64,000 nucleotides of DNA from an uncultured Acidimicrobiaceae bacterium (GCA_947259275.1 CAMYMH010000023.1:1-64000); one strand, 5' to 3'; counted from the stretch's first letter, positions 18,291 through 25,911 are shown. Notes: a model not told the origin generated them from the sequence alone. Made by a program: numbers and translations.

Positions 18291-19034
18291 TTAGCGCCCG
18301 GCAGCAGGCCGCTTTTGCTTGTAAGCGGCCATGAATTCGGCCGCTTGGGAGGGTGGAAGTTTCTTGACCGCCTCGCGGATGGTCACACCCGACATCCGAT
18401 GCGTCCGTGGGCCCACCCAGGCTGCGACCAGTTCGGGTCGCTTGCGGGAGGTGTCCCGCAGGACCCACCCGACCGCCTTGCGGATGAAGAACTCCTTCTC
18501 TTCGAGCATTCCATCGGCGTACCGCCCGAAGCGATCGAAGTCACCAGCGCCGGCGCGCAGTGCCTTGAGCATCGCCAGCAGTGCTGATCGGCGGATCCAG
18601 AAGTCCTCGTCGCCGGCCCACCGGTCGAGCACCGGTCCGAGCTCTGGGAACCGGTCGAAGAGGGGGCCGACCACCGAGGCTGCCAGGTTGTCGACCAGCG
18701 CCCACGTCTTGGATTCACGCAGCATCCGCTCAATGAGGTCGAGGTCGGCCGGTTCGAGCACGGGTGAGTAGAGGTCGAGGATATCGACCGCGGCCATCCG
18801 CAGTTCATGAACCGGGCGATCCCACAGTGCCGTGGCAAGTGCGACCACCTCTTGTCTCTCAAGTTGGGGGTGTGCCCGCTGGATTCGCTTGGTCGCCTTT
18901 GAGATGGTGGGGACGGTGGCGCCGATGAACTCGAGGTCGCTCTTGAGGTAGCGTTTCTCACCGGCAGCTCGTTCCGGTGTTGCCGCCGCCGTCAGCTCAT
19001 CCACCAGGCCTGCGATGAGGGACTCGACGTCCAC
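18291..19034 (-). CDS. AlkD-like DNA alkylation repair protein (HEAT-like repeats)
   Basis: 247 residues built of alpha-helical HEAT-like repeats. KRYLKSDLEFIGATVPTI, RMAAVDILDLYSPVLEP, SKTWALVDNLAASVVGPL and EDFWIRRSALLAMLKAL fit the AlkC/AlkD DNA glycosylase superfamily, which removes N3- and N7-alkylpurines. It starts at GTG 19034, only 11 bases after the stop of the selenoprotein gene, so the two are probably co-transcribed. Cytoplasmic. Glycosylase activity is inferred from the family. Confidence 0.82.
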   Translation of the reverse strand: MDVESLIAGLVDELTAAATPERAAGEKRYLKSDLEFIGATVPTISKATKRIQRAHPQLERQEVVALATALWDRPVHELRMAAVDILDLYSPVLEPADLDLIERMLRESKTWALVDNLAASVVGPLFDRFPELGPVLDRWAGDEDFWIRRSALLAMLKALRAGAGDFDRFGRYADGMLEEKEFFIRKAVGWVLRDTSRKRPELVAAWVGPRTHRMSGVTIREAVKKLPPSQAAEFMAAYKQKRPAAGR

Positions 19035-19045
19035 GGCTCCCGCGT

Positions 19046-19282
19046 CTACTTGCCGAGCAACCGCCGGATTGGCTGGGCCACCTCGGCGTACTCGGCGTGA
19101 CGTCCGGTCTCGAGCTTGCTGTAAACGAGATCGCCGTCGACCGTGACCTCGTAGACACCTCCCTTGGAGGGAATCAGCAAGATCTCAAATGCCTGCCCGA
19201 ATTCCTCGAACAGTTCCTCTGCCATGCCGACCGCACGGCCCGTGTAGTTTCAAGACCGGCAGAACTCAATGGTTACGTTCAT
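19046..19282 (-). CDS. SelT/SelW/SelH (Rdx) family selenoprotein, in-frame TGA at codon 11 read as selenocysteine
   Basis: 78 codons. The minus strand reads MNVTIEFCRS, then TGA (19250-19252), then NYTGRAVGMAEELFEEFGQ and on to SKGGVYEVTVDGDLVYSKLE and a closing PIRRLLGK. Everything after the TGA fits the Rdx fold (beta-alpha-beta-beta-alpha with a GGxYEVxVDG core). The TGA falls exactly at the second redox position of the family's CxxC/CxxU motif (Cys8, Sec11). A SECIS-like hairpin starts 10 bases after the TGA. Rdx proteins are small thioredoxin-like redox proteins. No ATG-to-stop frame without the TGA would include Cys8. It heads an apparent operon with the AlkD-like gene. Decoding needs SelA, SelB, SelD and tRNA-Sec, none of which are in this window. 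Confidence 0.85.
19221..19252 (-). promoter_or_regulatory. candidate bacterial SECIS element
   Basis: Ten bases after the TGA, the mRNA can form a 7-bp stem GCCGUGC/GCAUGGC (one G-U pair) closed by a five-base loop GGUCG. Known bacterial SECIS elements sit just downstream of the UGA inside the coding region and carry a small apical loop with G in its first two positions, roughly 16-37 bases from the UGA. Here the loop begins 18 bases after the UGA. It would recruit SelB with selenocysteinyl-tRNA. Pairing was done by eye. Confidence 0.7.
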
Positions 19283-19299
19283 CCGGCGGGAGGTTAGCG

Positions 19300-19337
19300 G
19301 CTCCCTTCGGGGAGCTCGGCAGTTGCTTCGCAACTGC
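19300..19337. promoter_or_regulatory. two adjacent hairpins between divergent selenoprotein and lipoprotein genes
   Basis: GCTCCC-TTCG-GGGAGC (300-315, UUCG-type tetraloop) and GCAGTTGC-TTC-GCAACTGC (319-337) lie in the 77-base divergent spacer. On the minus strand they fall within about 55 bases upstream of the selenoprotein ATG; on the plus strand they end 22 bases before the lipoprotein GTG. They could be operator-like palindromes or 5'-leader hairpins. Confidence 0.45.
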
Positions 19338-19359
19338 TGCCTTCCGCCATACTTGTCTG

Positions 19360-19758
19360 GTGAGACGAGTTGTGGTGCTTGCGTTTGTGCTGGCTGCCTG
19401 CGGCGGCGCCGAGGATCCAGAGGTAGCCGAACCGGTACCCTCGGCCACGATGTGCGCAGATGTGACGAAGGTGGATATTGCGGCCGAGGCGGCGGGCACC
19501 TACCGCTTCGACGTGACGGTACGGTCGGCCGACACCGGCTGGGAGAAGTACGCAGACGCCTGGGAGATTCGCGCTCCCGACGGTTCCGTGCTGGGAACCC
19601 GCATCCTTGCCCATCCCCACGTTGACGAACAGCCCTTCACCCGCAGCCTGACGGGGGTGGCAATCCCGGGCGATGTCGACGAGGTGGTGGTTGCCGCCCG
19701 TGACCTGGTGGAAGGCTTCTGCGGCGAGACCCTGACGGTGGCGCTGCCGAGCCCGTGA
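19360..19758 (+). CDS. small secreted lipoprotein, function unknown
   Basis: 132 residues from GTG 19360. The short signal peptide RRVVVLAFVLAAC ends in a lipobox with Cys14. The body is a beta-rich domain (GTYRFDVTVRSADTGWEKYA, DAWEIRAPDGSVLGTR, FTRSLTGVAIPGDVDEVVV) with two further cysteines, close to an Ig-like fold. The frame is open upstream to 19189 but that part lies over the selenoprotein gene and is not coding. Probably membrane-anchored outside the cell. Divergent from the selenoprotein gene. Confidence 0.75.
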   Translation: MRRVVVLAFVLAACGGAEDPEVAEPVPSATMCADVTKVDIAAEAAGTYRFDVTVRSADTGWEKYADAWEIRAPDGSVLGTRILAHPHVDEQPFTRSLTGVAIPGDVDEVVVAARDLVEGFCGETLTVALPSP

Positions 19759-19768
19759 ACCTGTTCCG

Positions 19769-19813
19769 AGAACACCGGAACGCGCTTAGCAACCCTTCGG
19801 GTTGCCCACCCCA
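19769..19813 (-). repeat. 45-base dispersed repeat, copy 1
   Basis: On the minus strand this reads GGGGTGGGCAACCCG, then AGGG-TGC and GCGCGTTCCGGTGTTCT. It matches 26000-26043 on the plus strand with only scattered substitutions. It follows the stop of the small lipoprotein and contains the short palindrome CAACCC-TTC-GGGTTG. Confidence 0.6.
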
Positions 19814-19820
19814 CCCCTGG

Positions 19821-19842
19821 CCCCTCCCGCAAGCGGGAGGGG
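19821..19842. terminator. perfect hairpin CCCCTCCCGC-AA-GCGGGAGGGG
   Basis: Ten-base perfect arms around AA, in the spacer between the plus-strand lipoprotein and the minus-strand patatin gene, which converge. Its position suits a bidirectional terminator, although no U-tract follows on either strand. Confidence 0.5.
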
Positions 19843-19895
19843 TGGCAGAACGCGACCCATCGATGCGCCTTCGGGAAGGATGACCCGACAGGGAC

Positions 19896-19986
19896 GACTG
19901 GCGACTGGCGACTGGAGACCGGCGACCGGCCGCCGGCGGCAAGCGGTGGACGGTGGGCGGTGGGCGGTGGGCGGTAGGCGGTAGGC
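19896..19986 (+). repeat. period-7 tandem repeat, 13 units in unbroken phase
   Basis: 91 bases divide exactly into 13 heptamers: GACTGGC x2, GACTGGA, GACCGGC x2, CGCCGGC, GGCAAGC, GGTGGAC, GGTGGGC x3, GGTAGGC x2. The unit drifts in sequence but the 7-base register never slips. The tract ends one base before the stop codon of the patatin gene. The GGTGGGC block has GGG every seven bases on the plus strand. Confidence 0.85.
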
Positions 19987-19987
19987 C

Positions 19988-20932
19988 CTAGCTGAGGTGC
20001 TCCTTCAACAGATCCCACACGTGCGACTCGGCCAGCTGGCGCCGGAGAAAGGCAAGGGTACGAATGAAGGTCGGGACCGTCTGCTCCACCGACAACGGAT
20101 TCGGTCGGGCGGCGGCCAGGACCGCGTCGTTGGGGCGCAGCACCACAACGTCGGTCTCCGGCCAACTCGCCTCGATGATCTCGAGCTCCCGGCTCAAAGC
20201 TTCCGAGCCCAGCCGATCGAAGATGCCCTCGTAAAACCGTGAGTCCTCCCTTTCCTCCTCGGAAGCCATCGGGGCGATGATGAGTATGAAGTCGAGTGGC
20301 TGCTTGGCGTGTTGAAACACCAGGTGGGCGCTGGTTCCGGAGGCGACGCCCCCGTCGACGTATGGGCGATCGTCGATCTCGACAGGCTGATAGACCATCG
20401 GAACCGCAGACGAAGCCGCCACCGCATCTCGCAGCCGCGCCTCAGGCGCATCCTCGGATCCGAAGACAACCAGGTGCCGGTCAATCAGGTCGAAGGCGGT
20501 GATGAGGGTTGGCTTTTCTGGCCAGGAGTTGGCAATCGGCCCGGCCAAATGCTCGACGTAGTCGGCGATGCCCGCCGAGTCGAAGGGGGCAGGTCCACCG
20601 AGTGTCATCTCGAGACCGGGATGGCGCAGGCCCGGTATGAGGCCGTGCCGCACCCACCGGCCGAACCCGGTCGGCCGGGTGCGGCGGAGCAGGAATTGGC
20701 CGAGGTGCTCGGTGTATTCGTGGCGAGTGTGGTCACCGCCGGTTAGGTTCTCGATGTTCAGGCGGTTCGCTCGAACCACCGCCGCTACGGTCGCTCCTGC
20801 CGAGGTGCCGATGATGATTTCGGCGTCGTCGGGATTCCATCCCGTGGCCGTGCGTATCGCCATGAGGGCGGCGAATTCGTAGGCGGCTCCGGTGATTCCT
20901 CCACCGCCCAGTACCAAGCCGACAGAGCTCAT
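19988..20932 (-). CDS. patatin-like phospholipase
   Basis: 314 residues. The oxyanion loop GLVLGGGGITGAAYEF, the nucleophile elbow GTSAG (Ser44) and the dyad aspartate in PYVDGGVASG define the patatin lipase fold, which hydrolyses acyl esters of lipids through a Ser-Asp dyad. No signal peptide, so probably cytoplasmic or membrane-associated. The C-terminus (TFIRTLAFLRRQLAESHVWD) is helical. Its 3' end abuts the 13-unit heptad tract, and a 173-base divergent spacer separates it from mshD. Confidence 0.88.
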   Translation of the reverse strand: MSSVGLVLGGGGITGAAYEFAALMAIRTATGWNPDDAEIIIGTSAGATVAAVVRANRLNIENLTGGDHTRHEYTEHLGQFLLRRTRPTGFGRWVRHGLIPGLRHPGLEMTLGGPAPFDSAGIADYVEHLAGPIANSWPEKPTLITAFDLIDRHLVVFGSEDAPEARLRDAVAASSAVPMVYQPVEIDDRPYVDGGVASGTSAHLVFQHAKQPLDFILIIAPMASEEEREDSRFYEGIFDRLGSEALSRELEIIEASWPETDVVVLRPNDAVLAAARPNPLSVEQTVPTFIRTLAFLRRQLAESHVWDLLKEHLS

Positions 20933-21105
20933 CGGACGCGCAGGTTAGTTGCGGTGGCCGCCGCCAACGGGGATTGAACCATGGTGCGGCAGGCGTTCCC
21001 CATGTCCGGGGAGAAGGACTGAGATGGGTTGAGCCAAGATTGTGGGTCTCCCCGGCTTGCATCGGCGGACTGACGAGAAGAAGACGGCTCTCCTAGGGTG
21101 GCTGC

Positions 21106-21987
21106 ATGCGGATTCGTCGTCTGCAGTCAGGTTCCGATGTCGAAGCGGTGATGTCGTTCCTTGCCCACCTCGAAGCGATCACAGGTGTTCCGCCGCTGGG
21201 GGAGTCGAAGTTCGTCGATCTCGGCGGGCCGCGGAGGGGCCGCGGGCTCATGGTCGAACGCGACCAATTGGTGGCCTACGCCCATCTGCTGTGGCACGAA
21301 TCGAGCGGGTTGTGGGAGATGGAGCTAGCCGCCGACGCCGGACTGACGGACGACGCGACGCTGGAAGCGACACTGCAAGCTGCCGCCGCCGAGGCCGCCG
21401 GGCCGATGTTGTGGTGGACGTTTGATGAAACCGGCGGTGCCGCATTCGCTGCCACCCGATTTTCACCGGCGCGGGTGCTCCACAAACTCATCGGCCCGCT
21501 TCCTCCGACCGAGCGCGCCGTCCTCCCGGCCGAGGTGCGGATTCGTCCCTTCCGGACGGGGGTGGATGAGGACTCGTGGCTGGAAGCCAACAATGCAGCC
21601 TTTGCCGGCCATCCTGAGAACGGGGAGTGGGATCGCCACGACATAATCGAGCGCCAGTCCCGTGACTGGTTTGAAGCCGAGGGATTTCGGCTGGCGTGGA
21701 TTGGTGACCGGATTGCCGGCTTCTGCTGGACCAAGCGCCACACGCCGACGCTGGGTGAGATCCACGTCATCGGCGTGCATCCGGAGTTTCAGGGCCGGGG
21801 CCTCGGGCGAGCCATCGTCATCGAGTCGCTGTGGTACCTGGCGGGCGTTGGCTGCGACACCGGCATGCTCTATGTCGACACCGCCAACCACTCGGCACTC
21901 GAGCTCTACCAGTCGCTCGGGTTTGGGCTGGACCGGGTAGACCGCTGCTTTGAGATACCGAAGGGCTGGCCGCACGACCCGCAGTAG
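21106..21987 (+). CDS. mshD: mycothiol synthase, GNAT family
   Basis: 293 residues with two GNAT domains, the length and layout of MshD. The C-terminal domain has diagnostic blocks SWLEANNAAFAGHPENGEWD, RDWFEAEGFRLAW, GFCWTKRHT, GEIHVIGVHPEFQGRGLGRA (acetyl-CoA loop) and LYVDTANHSALELYQSLGFG. MshD acetylates the cysteinyl amine in the last step of mycothiol synthesis, which marks an actinobacterium. It stands alone with no other msh genes nearby. Its 3' end overlaps a convergent zinc-ribbon gene by 82 bases. Confidence 0.85.
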   Translation: MRIRRLQSGSDVEAVMSFLAHLEAITGVPPLGESKFVDLGGPRRGRGLMVERDQLVAYAHLLWHESSGLWEMELAADAGLTDDATLEATLQAAAAEAAGPMLWWTFDETGGAAFAATRFSPARVLHKLIGPLPPTERAVLPAEVRIRPFRTGVDEDSWLEANNAAFAGHPENGEWDRHDIIERQSRDWFEAEGFRLAWIGDRIAGFCWTKRHTPTLGEIHVIGVHPEFQGRGLGRAIVIESLWYLAGVGCDTGMLYVDTANHSALELYQSLGFGLDRVDRCFEIPKGWPHDPQ

Positions 21988-22142
21988 GCGTCGTTCTCAC
22001 CGGTGGCCGATCGACACCACGGGCATGGAAGGTCGGCGGGATCTGACAGCCGGATGGTGGGGGCTTTGATCGGCCGGTCCGATCGTCCTCCGGCCAGGAC
22101 GAGAGCGACAAAGAGGCCGATGACAACGATGGCTTCGAGCAT
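21906..22142 (-). CDS. small membrane protein with zinc ribbon
   Basis: 78 residues: an N-terminal hydrophobic helix (LEAIVVIGLFVALVLAGG), then CPWCRSATGENDAYCGSCG, a CxxC-x10-CxxC zinc ribbon, and a short basic tail. The four regularly spaced cysteines argue that the frame is real although it overlaps the mshD 3' end by 82 bases on the opposite strand. It may be a small membrane-attached adaptor; the function is unknown. Confidence 0.55.
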   Translation of the reverse strand: MLEAIVVIGLFVALVLAGGRSDRPIKAPTIRLSDPADLPCPWCRSATGENDAYCGSCGQPFGISKQRSTRSSPNPSDW

Positions 22143-22284
22143 GGCGCGCAGGCTAGAAGGGCTAAGAACGATTTTCGCGGATTTAGATCGCTTTTCGCGG
22201 ACCTACTCCTTCCCCTCATGGTGATCTGTCGCGGTTTGTGTGCGACGTCGAGGACAGGTCTCTCGACCCTGCGGGCCACCTCCC

Positions 22285-22541
22285 CCTCCGGTGTCGGGTT
22301 GCGCGATAAGGTCGACACCTGGACCGGTGCGGCGTCCTTCCCCGCCCTGAGGGCGGGGTGGCTCCGCCGGAGGCGGAGACGGGGTGGGGGTGAGGGTGGA
22401 CCTCCAATTCCGTCCTCGTTGCTGGCTTTCGGTCTTGCTCCGAGGACACCTTCCCCTCGAGGGGAAGGAAGAAGGACCGAGCTCCTTCGTCGAGAACCGT
22501 CGGGCCCAAGGCGCGATAGATCACCTCCGGGGGAGGAAGCA
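22285..22541 (+). repeat. composite palindromic repeat element, copy B
   Basis: The core at 22337-22469 holds CCCCGCCCT/AGGGCGGGG, GGCTCCGCC/GGAGGCGGAG, CGGGGTGGGGG, CGTCCTC and CCTTCCCCTCGAGGGGAAGG. The left flank has GTCGGGTTGCGCGA (shared with copy A) and the right flank CCTCCGGGGGAGG (shared with copies A and C). It is about 23 bases shorter in the middle than the other copies. It fills most of the 438-base spacer 22143-22580, which has no gene. Confidence 0.8.
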
Positions 22542-22558
22542 GACACGCGAGGTCCCGG

Positions 22559-22577
22559 TGTGGGCGGTGGGCGGTGA
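22559..22577 (+). repeat. short period-7 repeat next to the phosphotransferase stop
   Basis: TGTGGGC, GGTGGGC, GGTGA: about 2.7 heptamers of the GGTGGGC type, four bases before the stop codon of the minus-strand gene. It occupies the same position relative to a gene end as the tract at 19896-19986. Confidence 0.55.
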
Positions 22578-22580
22578 TCC

Positions 22581-23414
22581 CTACGACAGCGCCCCAACAG
22601 CCCGCGTCAGTTCTTCGACCAGCCACTCGGCTCCCCGTAACTGCTGATCGGACGCCTCGACGGCTTGCTTCAGCATCATCCCTGAGTGATAGACGGCCCA
22701 GCGCTCCAGCTCACGTTCGGAGAGCTCATCGCCGTAGCCTTCGATGACGCCGGTCGCCGAGTCGGGGCCCGCCTTGAGCCCTGTCAACCAAAGCAGCCTC
22801 GAGAAATCCCATTCGGGAGGTCCCAGCGTCGACCACTCCCAGTGGAACAGGGTGACCCTGCCTTCGTCGTCCACCAGGAACTGATCTGGATTCGGATCGG
22901 TATGAATGATGACCGGCTGGCTGGTGAGGGGTGGCGCGATCTCCATCGCCCCGGCAACCACCTCGGCGGGAAGGTGCAGGCGTCCGCGATACCGCTCGAG
23001 CCGCTTGAAAGTGGATGGATAATCGGCCTGGATCCAGTCATCATCCATCCCGTGCGCCACGTTGCTGAGGTGGCCGGTATCGTGCCGATGGAGCGCTGCT
23101 AGGACTTCGCCGGCTTTGCGCCCGAGCGAAATGCTCTGGGGCAGGGACGCGAGGTTCCACTTGCCGGGCTCCTCGAAGATCACCCACGGCTGGCCGTCTT
23201 CCTCGCCCCGCCGCACCACCCTCGGCAGCCCGGGCAGGCTGGCCAGGTTTTCGAAGGCCTGACGCTCGCGTCGCTCGGCCGACACGCTGCTGTAGACCTT
23301 GACCAGGCTGGTTTCGGTGCCGTCCCACACTCGATAGAGGCGTCCGACACCGCTGCCGACCTCCACGGTGCGTCCATCTCCGGAGAGTTTTCGTGCGATC
23401 GCCGCTGGTTCCAT
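22581..23414 (-). CDS. aminoglycoside phosphotransferase-fold protein with degenerate catalytic residues
   Basis: 277 residues of APH/choline-kinase fold: N-lobe with SLVKVYSS (likely ATP lysine), helical insert ALHRHDTGHL, and a C-lobe with IIHTDPNPDQFLVDDEG and LFHWEWSTLGPPEWDFSRLL. Normally these read HxDxxxxN and IDWE. Here the Asn is Gln and the metal-binding Asp is His, while the catalytic Asp of HTD remains. It may be a weak or non-catalytic kinase fold. Divergent from thrS by 68 bases. The substrate is unknown. Confidence 0.8.
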   Translation of the reverse strand: MEPAAIARKLSGDGRTVEVGSGVGRLYRVWDGTETSLVKVYSSVSAERRERQAFENLASLPGLPRVVRRGEEDGQPWVIFEEPGKWNLASLPQSISLGRKAGEVLAALHRHDTGHLSNVAHGMDDDWIQADYPSTFKRLERYRGRLHLPAEVVAGAMEIAPPLTSQPVIIHTDPNPDQFLVDDEGRVTLFHWEWSTLGPPEWDFSRLLWLTGLKAGPDSATGVIEGYGDELSERELERWAVYHSGMMLKQAVEASDQQLRGAEWLVEELTRAVGALS

Positions 23415-23482
23415 GACGTCGGGGTTCCTCGGTTTGGGCCCTATCCTGGCCGCTCAAGCCTAACGACAGGGACGCTTCTTCA

Positions 23483-25420
23483 GTGGCAGATTCGATTGAT
23501 TTCACCTTCCCAGATGGGTCGGTTCACAGCTTCCCAAGCGGGACCACCGGTCTCGAGGTTGCCGAGAGTATTGGCCCGCGCCTCGCCAAGGCTGCCGTGG
23601 TGGTCAAACTGGATGGCGCCCAATTCGACCTGAATCGACCGCTGGATGCGGGTGGTAGCTTCGAGGTCGTCACCGGCGATTCTGAGGAAGGCCGGTTCGT
23701 GATCCGGCACTCGTCGGCGCACGTGCTCGCCCAGGCGGTTCTCGATACGTTCCCCGGCGCCCAATTCGCCATCGGGCCGCCCATCACCGATGGGTTCTAT
23801 TACGACTTCGACATCGGGCGGCCCTTCACCCCCGATGACATCGAAGTGCTCGAGGGGCGGATGGTCGAGATCATTGCCGAGGACCAGCCGTTCGAACGCG
23901 AAGTGATCGATCGTGAGAAGGGGCTCGAACTGTTCGCAGACCAGCAATTCAAGACCGAGATCATCACCGACGGCGAGGCCAGCCAGGGGGTTGGAGACGG
24001 TGTGATCACCTTGTATCGCAACCGCGACTTCATAGACCTCTGTCGGGGTCCGCATGTGCGTTCGACCGGGTTCATTCCGGCGATGAAGCTGCTGCGGAGC
24101 GCCGGGGCCTACTGGCGGGGCGACGAGCACAACCCGCAACTGCAGCGCATTTACGGCACGGCCTGGGAGAACCAGAAGGAGCTCGACGCCCACCTCGAGC
24201 GGCTGGAAGAAGCTGAGCGGCGCGACCACCGCAAGCTGGGCGTGGCGCTCGATATGTTCTCTTTCCCCGCCGAGCTCGGTTCCGGCCTCGCCATCTGGCA
24301 TCCCAAGGGAGCCCTCGTCCGCAAGATCATCGAGGACTACAGCCGCGACACCCACCTCGCTCACGGCTACGAGATCGTCTCGACACCGCACGTCGCCAGG
24401 GCCAACCTGTGGGAAACCTCCGGGCACCTCGACTTCTACGCCGACGGCATGTATCCGCCGATGGAGCTCGACCACGGACAGGACTACTACGTCAAGCCGA
24501 TGAACTGCCCGTTCCACATCCTCGTGTATCAGTCGAGCTCGCGCAGCTACCGGCAGCTGCCGATGCGCCTCTATGAGCTGGGCACCGTCTATCGGTACGA
24601 GCGCTCGGGGGTGCTCCACGGCCTGCTGCGCATCCGCGGGTTCACTCAGGACGACAGCCACATCTTCTGCACCGAGGCGCAGCTGCCAGATGAGCTCCAG
24701 AGCCTGCTCGACTTCACGCTCATGGTGCTGCGGGACTTCGGCTTTGCCGAGTTCGAGGCCGACGTCTCCACCATGCCGGACAAGGCGATCGGCGACCCGG
24801 TTCTGTGGGATCGCGCCACCGACGCCCTCCGGGCCTCGATGGAGACCGCCGGAGTGCCGTACGACGTCGCGGAAGGCGAGGGCGCCTTCTACGGTCCCAA
24901 GATCGACGTCCACGTGCGCGACGCCATCGGCCGGCGCTGGCAGCTCTCCACCATCCAGGTGGATTTCGCTCAGCCGGAGAACTTCCAGCTGGAGTTCAAC
25001 AGTCCCGAGAACACCCGGGAGCGGCCGGTCATGATTCACCGCGCTCTCATGGGCTCGATCGAGCGCTTTGCCGGTATTCTCGTCGAGCATTACGCCGGCG
25101 CTTTCCCCGGATGGCTGGCACCGGTCCAAGCCGCCATCCTCCCGGTCGCCGACCGTCACAACGACTACGCAGCCGGTGTTGCCGCCGAGCTCCAAGCGCT
25201 TGGATTGCGGGTCGAGGTCGACGACCACGACGACACTCTTGGTGAAAAGGTGCGCCGCGCCATCACCGCCAAGACGCCGGCGGTGCTGGTGGTGGGCGAC
25301 GACGATGTCGAACACTCCACCGTGGGGTTGCGGCTACGCGACGATGAGGGTGAGGAGCGAGGTGTGCCGGTGGGCTCCGCCGCCGACCGGCTGGTCGAGT
25401 TGTGCGCGCCACCCCGCTGA
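23483..25420 (+). CDS. thrS: threonyl-tRNA synthetase
   Basis: 645 residues from GTG. TGS domain (1-62), editing domain with RHSSAHVLAQAV, class II catalytic core with MNCPFHILVY (zinc cysteine), YRYERSGVLHGLLRIRGFTQ (motif 2) and HRALMGSIERFAGILVEHYA (motif 3), then an anticodon-binding domain (ILPVADRHNDYA). It charges tRNA-Thr and edits Ser-tRNA-Thr. Its stop overlaps the HIT start in TGATG, the first pair of the conserved actinobacterial thrS-HIT-pgsA order. No leader or T-box is visible in the 68-base upstream spacer. Confidence 0.96.
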   Translation: MADSIDFTFPDGSVHSFPSGTTGLEVAESIGPRLAKAAVVVKLDGAQFDLNRPLDAGGSFEVVTGDSEEGRFVIRHSSAHVLAQAVLDTFPGAQFAIGPPITDGFYYDFDIGRPFTPDDIEVLEGRMVEIIAEDQPFEREVIDREKGLELFADQQFKTEIITDGEASQGVGDGVITLYRNRDFIDLCRGPHVRSTGFIPAMKLLRSAGAYWRGDEHNPQLQRIYGTAWENQKELDAHLERLEEAERRDHRKLGVALDMFSFPAELGSGLAIWHPKGALVRKIIEDYSRDTHLAHGYEIVSTPHVARANLWETSGHLDFYADGMYPPMELDHGQDYYVKPMNCPFHILVYQSSSRSYRQLPMRLYELGTVYRYERSGVLHGLLRIRGFTQDDSHIFCTEAQLPDELQSLLDFTLMVLRDFGFAEFEADVSTMPDKAIGDPVLWDRATDALRASMETAGVPYDVAEGEGAFYGPKIDVHVRDAIGRRWQLSTIQVDFAQPENFQLEFNSPENTRERPVMIHRALMGSIERFAGILVEHYAGAFPGWLAPVQAAILPVADRHNDYAAGVAAELQALGLRVEVDDHDDTLGEKVRRAITAKTPAVLVVGDDDVEHSTVGLRLRDDEGEERGVPVGSAADRLVELCAPPR

Positions 25421-25911
25421 TGGATGTGTTGTGGGCAGGTTGGCGGGCCGCCTACATGACCGAGGTCCAGCAGGGGGTTGACACCGGCGGGTGCCTGTTT
25501 TGCGAACTGCCGGCCGGGAGCGACCAAGCGAACTACATCGTCGAGCGGGGCGAACAGGCATATTCGGTGCTCAACCTCTACCCCTACACCAGTGGGCATC
25601 TACTCGTCGCTCCGTATCGGCATGTCGGCACCCCCGGCGAGCTCGCCGGCGACGAGCGGCTCGAGGTATGGGAACTGCTGGCCCGAAGCCAGTCGGCCAT
25701 CGACAGGGCGCTCGATCCACACGGCTACAACCTGGGGGTCAACCAGGGCCGGGCCGGGGGAGCGGGAGTGCTCGGGCACCTCCACCTGCATGTAGTGCCG
25801 CGCTGGTCGGGTGACGCCAACTTCATGACCGCCACCGCCAATGCCCGCATCCTCCCTGAGGCGCTGGAAGACACCTGGCAGCGGCTACGGGAAGCGCTGG
25901 GGGACCTGTAG
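25420..25911 (+). CDS. HIT domain protein
   Basis: 163 residues from the ATG overlapping the thrS stop (TGATG, translational coupling). CLFCELPAG at the N-terminus, LNLYPYTSGHLLVAPYRHVG, and the catalytic triad HLHLHVVPRW. The family hydrolyses or phosphorolyses nucleotide conjugates such as Ap4A; this thrS-linked actinobacterial branch has no settled substrate. Cytoplasmic. Confidence 0.9.
   Translation: MDVLWAGWRAAYMTEVQQGVDTGGCLFCELPAGSDQANYIVERGEQAYSVLNLYPYTSGHLLVAPYRHVGTPGELAGDERLEVWELLARSQSAIDRALDPHGYNLGVNQGRAGGAGVLGHLHLHVVPRWSGDANFMTATANARILPEALEDTWQRLREALGDL

Noticed and set aside
19189-19359. N-terminal extension of the small lipoprotein to 19189
   Set aside because: It would overlap the selenoprotein gene antisense and place a signal peptide internally; GTG 19360 puts the lipobox at the right distance.
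19896-19986. CRISPR-like array
   Set aside because: Units are contiguous heptamers without spacers, and no cas gene is present.
23480-25315. 611-residue open frame antisense to thrS
   Set aside because: Mirror of the thrS codon pattern; no domain, no ribosome site, complete overlap with thrS.
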